This document shows, in pieces, positions 32,429 to 40,668 of a DNA stretch of 64,000 nt (positions are counted from its first letter, which is position 1; each line of letters starts with the position of its first letter). The position numbers and the translations under genes were made by a program. The notes under the pieces were generated by a model. It saw nothing but the letters and a program-made list of their open reading frames with translations, was not told the origin of the DNA and did no database searches. This stretch comes from Streptomyces cadmiisoli (GTDB lineage: Bacteria; Actinomycetota; Actinomycetes; Streptomycetales; Streptomycetaceae), in the NCBI RefSeq assembly GCF_003261055.1, contig NZ_CP030073.1:6014001-6078000 (forward strand), given 5' to 3'.

Positions 32429-33259
32429 ATGGACTACTGCCACCCGTGCCGACGGCACCTGAACGGCGCCCTTGCCTGCCCGGGGTGCGGCACCTCTGCT
32501 GATCAGCTCCGCGGATACGCGGAGGAAACGGTTGTGCACACTGTTGTGCGGACGGACGTACGGACCGATGTCCGTACCGACGTCGTCACGGTGGTGCGCA
32601 CGACGGGATCCGACGAGCCGTACGACGGCTCCGACGACGATGCCGACGCCGAATACGACGACGAATACGACGACGACGGTGACGACGGCGAGGACGACGA
32701 CCGTTCCGCCCGCGGCTCCCGGCGGCGTCGCCAGCCGGGCGTGAGCCGTCGCGACCGCAAGGCCGCGGCGCACCGGCGCCGGCGCAAGCGCGTCCTTCTC
32801 GTCGGCGCGGGCTTCCTCCTGGCCGCCGGTGTGCTCAGTCTCGCCGAACTCGGTCTGGACGCCGGCTCGGGGCCGAAGCCGACCGCGGCCGGGGACGCGT
32901 CGGCGGACGGCGGGGCCGCGGAGGCCTCCGAGTCCGCGGACGCCGGCACCGGCGGCTCCCAGGGGACCGGCCCGGGCTCCCCGGGTGCCTCGGCGTCCGC
33001 CTCGCCCTCGAAGTCCGGCGAGGACGACAAGGACGAGAAGGACGGCAAGGACGGCAAGGACAAGGACGACGAGGAGTCGGCGTCGCCGAACGACGCCGGG
33101 TCGCCGGGCCCGAGTTCCGCCCCCTCGACACCGCCCCCCGCGGCACCCCCGGCCCCGGATCCGACGCCGACCCCGACGGCGCAGCCGACCAGCGAGGAAC
33201 CGCAGCCGGATCCGGAGCCGTCGCAGACGTGCGAGCGCTTCCTGTGGTGGTGCACCTGA
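32429..33259 (+). CDS. SCO2400-family acidic zinc-ribbon membrane protein
   Basis: 276 residues. The N-terminus has a zinc ribbon with CHPC (4-7) and CPGC (17-20). A VRTDVRTDVRTDV-type repeat (40-53) and a very acidic Asp/Glu/Tyr stretch (60-90) follow. Then comes a basic block (94-120), one transmembrane helix (VLLVGAGFLLAAGVLSLAEL, 121-140), and a long outward low-complexity region rich in Ser/Asp/Lys/Pro ending in CERFLWWCT. Topology: zinc ribbon inside, disordered tail outside. The layout matches a Streptomyces protein family without known function. ATG 32429 has no obvious ribosome site, so it may be leaderless. Confidence 0.8.
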   Translation: MDYCHPCRRHLNGALACPGCGTSADQLRGYAEETVVHTVVRTDVRTDVRTDVVTVVRTTGSDEPYDGSDDDADAEYDDEYDDDGDDGEDDDRSARGSRRRRQPGVSRRDRKAAAHRRRRKRVLLVGAGFLLAAGVLSLAELGLDAGSGPKPTAAGDASADGGAAEASESADAGTGGSQGTGPGSPGASASASPSKSGEDDKDEKDGKDGKDKDDEESASPNDAGSPGPSSAPSTPPPAAPPAPDPTPTPTAQPTSEEPQPDPEPSQTCERFLWWCT

Positions 33260-33280
33260 GGCGTGCACCGCCTCCCCGCC

Positions 33281-35347
33281 CTACCGGCGGCTGCGCACCA
33301 GCAAATACAGGAAGTACGGCGTACCGATCACCGCCGTCATCAGGCCGGCCCCGAGCTGGGCCGGCGCGATCACGGTGCGGCCGAGCAGGTCCGCGGCGCA
33401 CACGAGTGTCGCGCCGAGGAGCACCGCGACCGGCACCACCCGCGCGTGCTGACGGCCCACCAGGGCGCGGGCCGCGTGCGGGGCCACCAGGCCGACGAAG
33501 CCGATGGTGCCCGCGGCGGCCACCGCGGTGCCGATGAGCAGCACGCTCAGCACCAGGAAGCCCAGGCGGGCGGGCGCCAGACCGATGCCCAGCAGCCTCG
33601 GGGTGTCCTCGTCGAGTGAGACGAGGTCGAGTTCCGTGCGCCGCGCGACCGCGGCGGCCACACCCGCGGTGAGCACCACGGCGAGCGGGAGCGCGTCGGG
33701 CCAGGTCCGCCCGTAGGTGGAGCCCGACAGCCAGGTCAGCGCCTTCGTCGCGTTGAACGGATCGGTGAGGACGATGAGCAGGCTGATCAGCGCGGTGGCC
33801 GCGGTGGCGACGCCCATGCCGACCAGGACCAGCCGGTTCTGCCCGAACCCGCCGCGCGCGGCGAGCCCGAAGACGACGACCGAGGCCGCCGCGGCGCCCG
33901 CGAAGGCGGCGCCCGCCACGCTCCACGACCCGGCCAGGGGCACCGTGGTCACCAGCAGCACGGCGCCGAGCGCCGCCCCGCCGGAGACACCGAGGACACC
34001 CGGCTCCGCGAGCGGATTGCGGGTCACCGCCTGAACGAGCGTCCCGGCCAGGGCGAGTGCCGCCCCCGCGAGGAGCGCCGCGAGGACCCGGGGCACCCGG
34101 GTGTCGAGGACGAAGGAGACGGTGCGGCCCGCCCTGCCCTGCGCCCAGTTCAGCACGTCGCCGAGCAGCAGTTTGCTGTCGCCCAGCAGCACGGCGGCGA
34201 CGACGACGCCGATCAGCACCGCCACCAGTACCGCCGTGGTGGTCAGGTGGACCGTGCGGCTCCTGATGCGCAGTCCGTCGTTCGCGGCGGCCCCGGCGGT
34301 GTCCCGGACCCGGGTGGCCATCACGACCAGGAAGACGGCGCCGACCAGGCTGGTGACGACGCCCGTCGGTACGGCGACCGCGACGTCCGGCGCCACCACG
34401 GCGCGCAGCAGCACGTCGGAGCCGAGCACCAGGGCCGCACCGGTCAGCCCGACGACGGGCAGGCTCGTGCGGGCCCGGGAGAACGCGCGGATCCTGCGGG
34501 CCAGGGGCCGTACCAGGGCCGGTGCGGTGAGGCCGACGAAGCCGATCGGCCCGGCGAGCGTGACGGCCGCCGCCGAGAGCAGGGCCGCGAGCGCCACCGC
34601 CGTGACGCGGGTGGCGCGGACCGGCACACCGAGTCCGCGGGCGGCGTCGTCGCCGAGGGCCAGGGCGTCGACCCGGCGCGCGACCAGCAGCAGCCCGACG
34701 AGGCCGACGAGGCCGAGCGGCGCCATCTGGAGGACACCGTCGAAGCCGTGCTGCGCGATGCTGCCCTGGTTCCACTGGTACAGGCCCTCGGTCTGCTCGG
34801 GGAACAGCAGGAGCAGTCCCTCGGTGACCGAGGTCAGTCCGAGGGTGAGGGCGCTGCCGGCGAGGACGAGGCGGACGGTGCCCGAACCGAGGCCGGACAG
34901 GCCGAGCACGACGCCGGCCGCCGCGACGCCGCCGACGAAGGCGATGCCGGAGGAGGCGAGCAGCGGGAGCGAGATGCCGGTGGCGGCGACCAGCCCGAGG
35001 GCCAGGTAGGAGCCCGCGTTGACGGCGAGGGTGTCGGGGGCGGCGAGCACGTTGCGGCTGACCGCCTGGAGGGCGGCGCCCGCCATCGCGAGCGCCGCCC
35101 CGACCAGCAGCCCGGCGGTCATCCTGGGCAGCCGGGAGGCGATGACGACCGACGCGTCGGCCGGATCGGCCCGGCCGGTGAGCGCCTTGAGGACCTCGTC
35201 CGCGCCGACGGCGGCCGTGCCCTGGGTGACGTCCACGACCGCGAGGCCGGCGACCAGCAGGACGAGCGCGGCCGTCACCGCGGCCGCGCCCGTCCGGGAC
35301 GTGGCCGCCGGGGGACGGGTGGCGGGGGTGGATGCGGTGACGGCCAT
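33281..35347 (-). CDS. Siderophore ABC transporter permease, fused double FecCD (FhuB type)
   Basis: 688 residues carrying two FecCD modules in one chain, about 20 helices in total. In the first half, DEVLKALTGRAD, SRLPRMTAGLLVGAALAMAGAALQAVSRN and GVPVRATR are module hallmarks. The second half repeats them (DTRVPRVLAALLAGAALALAGTLVQAVTRNPLAEPGVLGVSGGAALGA, shortened here by function: LPRxxxALLxGAALAxAG). Fused permeases occur in hydroxamate importers such as FhuB. It starts 3 bp after the binding-protein stop and completes the iron-uptake operon. Confidence 0.92.
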   Translation of the reverse strand: MAVTASTPATRPPAATSRTGAAAVTAALVLLVAGLAVVDVTQGTAAVGADEVLKALTGRADPADASVVIASRLPRMTAGLLVGAALAMAGAALQAVSRNVLAAPDTLAVNAGSYLALGLVAATGISLPLLASSGIAFVGGVAAAGVVLGLSGLGSGTVRLVLAGSALTLGLTSVTEGLLLLFPEQTEGLYQWNQGSIAQHGFDGVLQMAPLGLVGLVGLLLVARRVDALALGDDAARGLGVPVRATRVTAVALAALLSAAAVTLAGPIGFVGLTAPALVRPLARRIRAFSRARTSLPVVGLTGAALVLGSDVLLRAVVAPDVAVAVPTGVVTSLVGAVFLVVMATRVRDTAGAAANDGLRIRSRTVHLTTTAVLVAVLIGVVVAAVLLGDSKLLLGDVLNWAQGRAGRTVSFVLDTRVPRVLAALLAGAALALAGTLVQAVTRNPLAEPGVLGVSGGAALGAVLLVTTVPLAGSWSVAGAAFAGAAAASVVVFGLAARGGFGQNRLVLVGMGVATAATALISLLIVLTDPFNATKALTWLSGSTYGRTWPDALPLAVVLTAGVAAAVARRTELDLVSLDEDTPRLLGIGLAPARLGFLVLSVLLIGTAVAAAGTIGFVGLVAPHAARALVGRQHARVVPVAVLLGATLVCAADLLGRTVIAPAQLGAGLMTAVIGTPYFLYLLVRSRR

Positions 35348-35350
35348 GTG

Positions 35351-36334
35351 CTACTTCGTCAGGGCGCCGACGACGGCGTCCACGTACGCCCCCATCGACT
35401 CGGGCCCGCCGAACATCCAGATGCCGTCGGGCAGCCGGTGCACGTTGCCCTTCTTCACGAACGACAGCGACTTCCACACGGAGTCGTCGGCCAGGGCGCC
35501 GGTGAACGGCGTGCTGTTCTTGTCGCCGTCGCTGCCGATGTAGGCGAACCGGACGTCGTCGCCGAGCTTGGTCAGCCCCTCGACGTCGGTGGAGCCGAGG
35601 CCGTAAGCCTCGTCGCCCTTGACCGTCCAGGCGTTCTTCAGACCGAGCTTCTCGTTGACCGCGCCGATGAGCGAGCCACCGGTGTACGGCCGGACGGAGA
35701 CCTGGTTGGAGACGACGTAGCCGTCCGCGAAGGCGTACTCGGCGCCCGCCAGACCGGCGTCCGCGAGGGCCTTTTTGCCCTCGGCGAGCTTCGCGTCGAA
35801 GTCCGCCTTGAGCTCCTCGGCCCGCTCGGTGGTGCCGGTGGCCTGCGCGATGAGGTCGAGGTTCTCCGTCATCCGCCCGATCTGGTCGGCGGCGTCGGCG
35901 GAGCGCACCTCCAGGACCGGGGCCACCTCGCGCAGTTGCTTCACCGCGGCCGGGGGCAGGTCGGTGGTGGCGACGATGAGGTCGGGCGACAGGGCGGCGA
36001 TGGTGTCCATGCTGGGCTCGCCGCGGGTGCCGATGTCCTTGGGCTCGTTCGTCAGTTCGACGGTGGTGTCCCAGGTCTTGTAGCCCTTGACGTCCGCGAC
36101 GCCGACCGGGTCGACGCCCAGCGAGATCAGGCTCTCGACGACGTTCCACTCGGTTCCGACGACCTTCCGGGCGGGCCCGTCGAGCTCCACCTTCGCGCCG
36201 GAGGCGTCGGTGAGGGTGATGCGTTCGGCGGTCTTCTCGGTCTTGTCGTCGGCCGCGGGCTCGGTGGTTCCGCAGGCGGCCAGGGTGAGCGCCGCGGCGG
36301 TGGCGGCGGCCGTGGTGAGCAGGATGCGTCTCAT
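35351..36334 (-). CDS. Iron-siderophore-binding lipoprotein
   Basis: 327 residues from ATG 36334 (ATGA overlap with the ATPase gene). The signal peptide ends in lipobox LAAC (Cys21). The mature part is a class III binding protein: ITLTDASGAKVELDGPARKVV, the first-lobe EWNVVESLISLGVDPVGVAD, SPDLIVATTDLPP, the long connecting helix (AEELKADFDAKLAEGKKAL), and FGGPESMGAYVDAV at the end. It captures ferric siderophore for the fused permease. Confidence 0.92.
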   Translation of the reverse strand: MRRILLTTAAATAAALTLAACGTTEPAADDKTEKTAERITLTDASGAKVELDGPARKVVGTEWNVVESLISLGVDPVGVADVKGYKTWDTTVELTNEPKDIGTRGEPSMDTIAALSPDLIVATTDLPPAAVKQLREVAPVLEVRSADAADQIGRMTENLDLIAQATGTTERAEELKADFDAKLAEGKKALADAGLAGAEYAFADGYVVSNQVSVRPYTGGSLIGAVNEKLGLKNAWTVKGDEAYGLGSTDVEGLTKLGDDVRFAYIGSDGDKNSTPFTGALADDSVWKSLSFVKKGNVHRLPDGIWMFGGPESMGAYVDAVVGALTK

Positions 36335-37191
36335 GGGGTGGTGCTGAGCCTTTCGCTTCGGGTGTGGTGCCGGCCGATGGCGCGCGTGCGCAGCCGCCCG
36401 GTCAGGGGGTCGGTGTCGACATCGATACGGATGCCGTAGGTGTCGGTCAGGCGCTGCGGCGTGAGGACGTCCTCGGGCAGGCCGTCGGCGATGATGCGCC
36501 CCGCGTGGAGCAGCACGATCCGGTTGGCCACGGCCGCGGCCTGGTCGAGGTCGTGCAGGACGGCGCCGACGGCGATCCCGTGGTCGTCCGCCAGATCGCG
36601 GACCAGGTCGAGGAGTTCGACCTGGTAGCGCAGGTCGAGGTAGGTGGTCGGTTCGTCGAGGAGCAGGACCCCGGTCTCCTGGGCGAGGCAGCCGGCGAGC
36701 CAGACGCGTTGCAGCTGCCCTCCGGAGAGGTGTTCCGCGCCGCGTTCGGCGAGTTCCGTGACGCCGGTCAGGGCGAGGGCGCGGTCCACCGCGGCCCGGC
36801 CGCCCGGGTCGGCCTTCCCCCAGCGGCCGCGGTACGGGTAGCGGCCGAACTCGACCACGTCCCGTACGGTCAGCCCGCTGGGCGTGGGGCGCCCCTGGGT
36901 CAGCAGGGCGACGTGCCGGGAGAACTCACGCGGGGTCAGGGCGAGGCCGTCGGTGTCGGCGTCGAGGGTGAGCGTGGCGGTCCGGGGCCGCTGGAGCCGG
37001 GCCAGCGTGCGCAGAAGGGTGGACTTACCGCTGCCGTTCGGGCCGACCAGGACGGTCACCTCGCCGGGCCGCAGCGTCAGGGACGCCGAATGCACCACGT
37101 CGGTCCCGTCGTACGCCACCGTCACGTCCGTGGCGCTCAGTTCATGACCACGGGGGCGGGTGGGCGCGGAGCTCTCTTCACCAGCTGTCAC
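36331..37191 (-). CDS. Siderophore ABC transporter ATP-binding protein
   Basis: 286 residues from GTG 37191. Walker A is GPNGSGKST (50-58), the signature is LSGGQLQRVWLA, and Walker B is GVLLLDEPTTYLDL, all in FecE/FhuC spacing. It is the first gene of the iron importer operon. There is no AGGA-like site before the GTG, and the iron box begins only 7 bp upstream, so the mRNA may be leaderless or the start could be slightly further in. The last 25 residues are dispensable tail. Confidence 0.9.
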   Translation of the reverse strand: MTAGEESSAPTRPRGHELSATDVTVAYDGTDVVHSASLTLRPGEVTVLVGPNGSGKSTLLRTLARLQRPRTATLTLDADTDGLALTPREFSRHVALLTQGRPTPSGLTVRDVVEFGRYPYRGRWGKADPGGRAAVDRALALTGVTELAERGAEHLSGGQLQRVWLAGCLAQETGVLLLDEPTTYLDLRYQVELLDLVRDLADDHGIAVGAVLHDLDQAAAVANRIVLLHAGRIIADGLPEDVLTPQRLTDTYGIRIDVDTDPLTGRLRTRAIGRHHTRSERLSTTP

Positions 37192-37198
37192 GGAGGAA

Positions 37199-37217
37199 GG
37201 TTAGCCTAGCCTTACCC
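37199..37217. promoter_or_regulatory. Iron box (DmdR/IdeR-type operator)
   Basis: The minus strand reads GGGTAAGGCTAGGCTAACC, a good match to the actinobacterial iron-box consensus TTAGGTTAGGCTAACCTAA. It lies immediately before the siderophore ATPase start. DmdR1/IdeR with Fe2+ binds such boxes and represses iron uptake, so the operon at 33281-37191 is expected to be induced by iron limitation. Confidence 0.75.
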
Positions 37218-37248
37218 CCGCTCGGGAAGGGGGTGATGCCGAATCGTG

Positions 37249-37704
37249 TCATTCGGGATCTTGCGGCGATCCCGTCTCCATCATCCGCCGCAGCAGGTCC
37301 CGCAGTGTCAGCCGCTCCTCCTTGCTCAGCCCCGCCAGCGGCTCGCGCGCGAAACGCAGCGACTCCCGCATGCTCCGCGCCACGCGGCGGCCCTCGTCCG
37401 TCGCCGCCGCCAGCTTCACCCGGCGGTCGCCCGGGTCGGGGCGGCGCTCGGCGAGGCCCCGGCTCTCCAGCCGGTCCACGATGCCCGTGACGTTCGAGGG
37501 CTCGCACTTCAGCTTGTGGGCGAGCTTGCGCATCGGCAGCGGTTCCAGTGACAGCAGGCTGAGCAGCTTGGCCTGCGCGCCGGTCAGCCGGTGCTCGCCG
37601 GCGGCCTCCTCGAACTCCTCGTGGTACAGGGCCACGACCGAGCCGATCAGGTCGACGACCTCCAGGGTCAGTTCGTCGGGACGGGTGGTGTCAGGGCTGG
37701 CCAT
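37249..37704 (-). CDS. MarR-family transcriptional regulator
   Basis: 151 residues from ATG 37704 with GGAG five bases upstream. The winged helix is at about 40-105 (LTGAQAKLLSLLS, MRKLAHKLKCEPSNVTGIVDRLESRGLAERRPDPGDRRVKL). The single Cys67 is in the recognition region. An OhrR-type N-terminal Cys is absent, so peroxide sensing like OhrR is not directly supported. It is divergent from a medium-chain reductase and an Ohr gene, and the intergenic region carries two MarR-like dyads; it therefore probably represses itself and that pair. Confidence 0.92.
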   Translation of the reverse strand: MASPDTTRPDELTLEVVDLIGSVVALYHEEFEEAAGEHRLTGAQAKLLSLLSLEPLPMRKLAHKLKCEPSNVTGIVDRLESRGLAERRPDPGDRRVKLAAATDEGRRVARSMRESLRFAREPLAGLSKEERLTLRDLLRRMMETGSPQDPE

Positions 37705-37726
37705 GCACTCCAGCGTACCCGGTTAC

Positions 37727-37772
37727 TTGACAGTCTGAAATATTCAAGAGCATTGTTGTTTCAGACACTGAA
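37727..37772. promoter_or_regulatory. MarR operator pair overlapping a promoter
   Basis: TTGACA (37727-37732) and CATTGT (37751-37756) form a + strand promoter with an 18-bp spacer. Two dyads overlap or follow it: TGAAATATTCA (37736-37746) and TTCAGACACTGAA (37760-37772). In addition, GTCTGAAA (37733-37740) and TTTCAGAC (37759-37766) form a perfect long-range repeat. Binding here would block RNA polymerase directly. Confidence 0.6.
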
Positions 37773-37821
37773 GCATTTTCGCCGCGCACCTCCGCCGCGC
37801 GGCCCGCAGGAAGGGCGCCCC

Positions 37822-38844
37822 ATGAGCGACACCCCCGCACTCCCCGCCGTCAGCCGCGAGTGGCATCTGGTCAGCCGCCCGGTCGGCTGGCCGAAGCCCG
37901 AGGACTTCGCGCTGGTCGAGACCCCGATGCCGACACCCGGCGAGGGCCGGCTGCTGGTGCGGAATCTGTACCTCTCCGTGGACCCCTACATGCGCGGCCG
38001 AATGAGTGCCGCGAAGTCCTACGTCGCCCCGTTCGAGCTGGGCAAGGTCATGCAGGGCGGCGCGGTCGGCGAGGTCGTCGCCTCCGACGCGGAGGGCTTC
38101 GCCGTCGGCGACCACGTCCTGCACTTCTTCGGCTGGCGGGAGTACGCCGTCGTGGACGCGCAGAGCGCCGTCAAGGTCGACGCCGGGGCCGCGCCGTTGT
38201 CGACGTATCTCGGCGTCCTCGGCATGACCGGACTGACCGCGTACGCCGGTCTGCTGCGCACGGCCGCCTTCAAGGAGGGCGACGTGGTCTTCGTCTCCGG
38301 GGCGGCGGGTGCCGTGGGCAGCCAGGTGGGCCAGATCGCCCGGCTCAAGGGCGCCTCGCGGGTCATCGGCTCGGCCGGCTCCGACGAGAAGGTCAAGCTC
38401 CTGGTCGAGGAGTACGGCTTCGACGCCGCGTTCAACTACAAGAACGGCCCGGTGGCGGAGCAGTTGCGCGCCGCCGCCCCCGACGGCGTCGACGTGTACT
38501 TCGACAACGTCGGCGGCGACCACCTGGAGGCCGCGATCGGCTCCCTGAACCGGGGCGGCCGGATCGCCGTCTGCGGCATGATCTCGGTCTACAACAACAC
38601 CGAGCCCGCCCCCGGCCCGAGGAACCTGGCCCGTCTCATCCAGACCCGCGGCCGTATCGAGGGCTTCCTGGTCGGCGATCACTACGACCTGCAGCCGCTG
38701 TTCGTGCAGGAGGTCGGTCCCTGGGTCGCCTCGGGAGCCCTGAAGTACCGGGAGACCGTCGTCGAGGGCATCGAGAACAACCTGGAGGCCTTCCTCGGCG
38801 TCCTGCGCGGCGACAACACCGGGAAGATGATCGTCAAGCTCTGA
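37822..38844 (+). CDS. NADP-dependent medium-chain reductase (alkenal/prostaglandin-reductase type)
   Basis: 340 residues from ATG 37822, with AGGAAGG upstream. LSVDPYMRGRM (about 52-62) is the signature of leukotriene-B4/alkenal reductases, and VSGAAGAVGSQVGQIARLKG is the NADP-binding loop. No zinc ligands. VDVYFDNVGGDHLEAAI and FLVGDHYD complete the family pattern. Such enzymes saturate the double bond of reactive enals and quinones, a detoxification role. It is divergent from the MarR gene and followed by Ohr. Confidence 0.93.
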   Translation: MSDTPALPAVSREWHLVSRPVGWPKPEDFALVETPMPTPGEGRLLVRNLYLSVDPYMRGRMSAAKSYVAPFELGKVMQGGAVGEVVASDAEGFAVGDHVLHFFGWREYAVVDAQSAVKVDAGAAPLSTYLGVLGMTGLTAYAGLLRTAAFKEGDVVFVSGAAGAVGSQVGQIARLKGASRVIGSAGSDEKVKLLVEEYGFDAAFNYKNGPVAEQLRAAAPDGVDVYFDNVGGDHLEAAIGSLNRGGRIAVCGMISVYNNTEPAPGPRNLARLIQTRGRIEGFLVGDHYDLQPLFVQEVGPWVASGALKYRETVVEGIENNLEAFLGVLRGDNTGKMIVKL

Positions 38845-38987
38845 GCCGCACGCGGCCGGTGACGGCGGCGGCCCTCGCGGTCGCCGCGACCCCTTCCCGG
38901 GCGTTTCCGCCCTGCGGTAACTTCTTTTCGAAACCGTTGCGATCGTGGGCGCGAGTCGCGACGGTACCGAGGAGGAAGACCACCGTC

Positions 38988-39407
38988 ATGCCCATCCAGC
39001 AGTCGGACGTCCTGTACACCGCAGTGGCCACCGCCGAGAACGGCCGCGACGGGCGCGTCGCCACCGACGACGGCAGGCTCGACGTCGTCGTCAACCCGCC
39101 CGAGGAGATGGGCGGCTCCGGCACCGGCACCAACCCGGAGCAGCTGTTCGCCGCCGGCTACAGCGCCTGCTTCCAGGGCGCCCTCGGCGTCGTCGCCCGC
39201 CGGGCCGGCGCCGACGTGACCGGCTCGACCGTCACCGCGAAGGTCGGGATCGGCAAGAACGCCGACGGGTTCGGGATCGTCGTCGAGATCTCGGCGCACA
39301 TCCCGAAGGCCGACGCGGCCACCGCGCAGGCGCTCGTCGAGCAGGCCCACCAGGTCTGCCCCTACTCGAAGGCGACCCGCGGCGACATCACCGTGACGCT
39401 CGCCTGA
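38988..39407 (+). CDS. ohr: Organic hydroperoxide resistance protein (Ohr/OsmC family)
   Basis: 139 residues from ATG 38988; GGAGGAAG lies upstream. The peroxidatic Cys61 is in AAGYSACFQGAL and the resolving Cys124 in QVCPYSKAT. Arg20 and Glu51 are placed as in Ohr active sites. It reduces organic hydroperoxides using dihydrolipoyl thiols. It has its own 143-bp leader and may be co-expressed with the reductase under the MarR regulator. Confidence 0.95.
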   Translation: MPIQQSDVLYTAVATAENGRDGRVATDDGRLDVVVNPPEEMGGSGTGTNPEQLFAAGYSACFQGALGVVARRAGADVTGSTVTAKVGIGKNADGFGIVVEISAHIPKADAATAQALVEQAHQVCPYSKATRGDITVTLA

Positions 39408-39425
39408 CGGCACTCGTTGCGTACG

Positions 39426-39464
39426 GCGAAGGCCGCACCCCTGGACGTGGGGTGCGGCCTTCGC
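39426..39464. terminator. Bidirectional terminator between ohr and the serine hydrolase gene
   Basis: GCGAAGGCCGCACCCC (39426-39441) and GGGGTGCGGCCTTCGC (39449-39464) form a perfect 16-bp stem with a 7-nt loop. It sits 19 bp after the ohr stop and 6 bp before the convergent gene's stop. Confidence 0.85.
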
Positions 39465-39469
39465 CCGGG

Positions 39470-40618
39470 TCAGAGTGCCGCGCCGTGCACCGCGCGCACG
39501 AACCGCTCGTTCTCCGGCGCCGCCCCGCCCGGGAAGGCGCACCGGCGCCGCGTGTAGCCGTACGCCAGGCCGCTGCGCGGATCGGCGAAGGCCTGCGAGC
39601 CGCCCGCGCCGCTGTGCCCGAAGGCCCCGGCACCCAGACACGGGTACCAGCTCTCGGCCGTCGCCTGGAAGCCGAGCCCGAACGTCTTGTGGGCGCGGGC
39701 CACCAGGTCGTGGCCGACCGAGTGGATCTGCCCCACCTCGGCGACCGTGTCCGGCTTCAGCAGCGGCGGCCGGCCGTCCACCTCGCTGATCGCCGCGGCG
39801 TACAGCCCGGCGAGACCGCGCGCCGCGGCCACCCCGCCCGCCGACGCGGGACCCTTGGCGCGCACGGTCCGGGAGTTGGCGTGGTCCTCCAGCTCACCCG
39901 CGCCGGGCACATGCGTGTTGAACGCGATCGAGGCGAGCGAGTGCGGTCCGGGCCGCGCGGCGTCCAGCACCGCCCGCTGCTGCGGCGTCGGCGCCATGGG
40001 CTGCACGGACCGGAAACGCGGCTCCTCCGAGGCCGGCAGGCCCAGGTGGAAGGCCAGTCCGTAGGGGGCCCGCACCCGCTCCTCGTACACCTCCTGGAGG
40101 GTGCGGCCGGTGGCCCGCCGGACGACCTCGCCGGCGAGCGCCCCGATGACCAGCGCGTGGTAGCCGAAGGCCGTGCCGGGCCGCCAGAACGGCCGCTGGT
40201 CCGCGAGCCGCTCGGCGATCATCCGGTCGTCCGCCAGCTCCTCCTCGGTGAACCCGGCGTCCAGACCGACCAGGCCCGCCCGGTGCGTGACCAGCTCGCG
40301 CAGCGTCAGCGCCCCCTTGCCCTCGGCGCCGAACTCCGGCCAGTAGTAGGTCACCTTGCGGTCCAGTTCGAGCGTGCCGTCCTGGACGAGGAGCGCCACG
40401 ACGATGTGGGCGGCGCCCTTGGTGGACGAGAAGACGCCGTACAGCGTGTCGGCCGAGACGCCGTCCGGTCCCGCCCACAGGTCGACGACCCGCCGCCCGC
40501 CGACGTAGGCGCACAACTGCCCCTCGTAGTCGTGGCGCTCCGTCGCGACGAAGGCGGCGAACTCCGCGCGCACCTCCTCGAAACCGTCGGCGACGGTGCC
40601 GTGGATCTCCTGCGTCAT
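39470..40618 (-). CDS. Serine hydrolase of the beta-lactamase/EstB family
   Basis: 382 residues from ATG 40618 with GAGGAGA upstream. The SxxK nucleophile motif is SSTK (Ser64-Lys67), followed by a YHA-type segment (FGYHALVIGALAGEV) and a C-terminal HSGAGGSQAF that takes the KTG place. No signal peptide, so this is more likely a cytoplasmic esterase or D-aminopeptidase-like enzyme than a secreted lactamase. Substrate unknown. Confidence 0.88.
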   Translation of the reverse strand: MTQEIHGTVADGFEEVRAEFAAFVATERHDYEGQLCAYVGGRRVVDLWAGPDGVSADTLYGVFSSTKGAAHIVVALLVQDGTLELDRKVTYYWPEFGAEGKGALTLRELVTHRAGLVGLDAGFTEEELADDRMIAERLADQRPFWRPGTAFGYHALVIGALAGEVVRRATGRTLQEVYEERVRAPYGLAFHLGLPASEEPRFRSVQPMAPTPQQRAVLDAARPGPHSLASIAFNTHVPGAGELEDHANSRTVRAKGPASAGGVAAARGLAGLYAAAISEVDGRPPLLKPDTVAEVGQIHSVGHDLVARAHKTFGLGFQATAESWYPCLGAGAFGHSGAGGSQAFADPRSGLAYGYTRRRCAFPGGAAPENERFVRAVHGAAL

Positions 40619-40668
40619 CCGATCTCCTCTACCTCCTCGGCCGAACCGCTGCTCGCGAGTGCCGTGGT

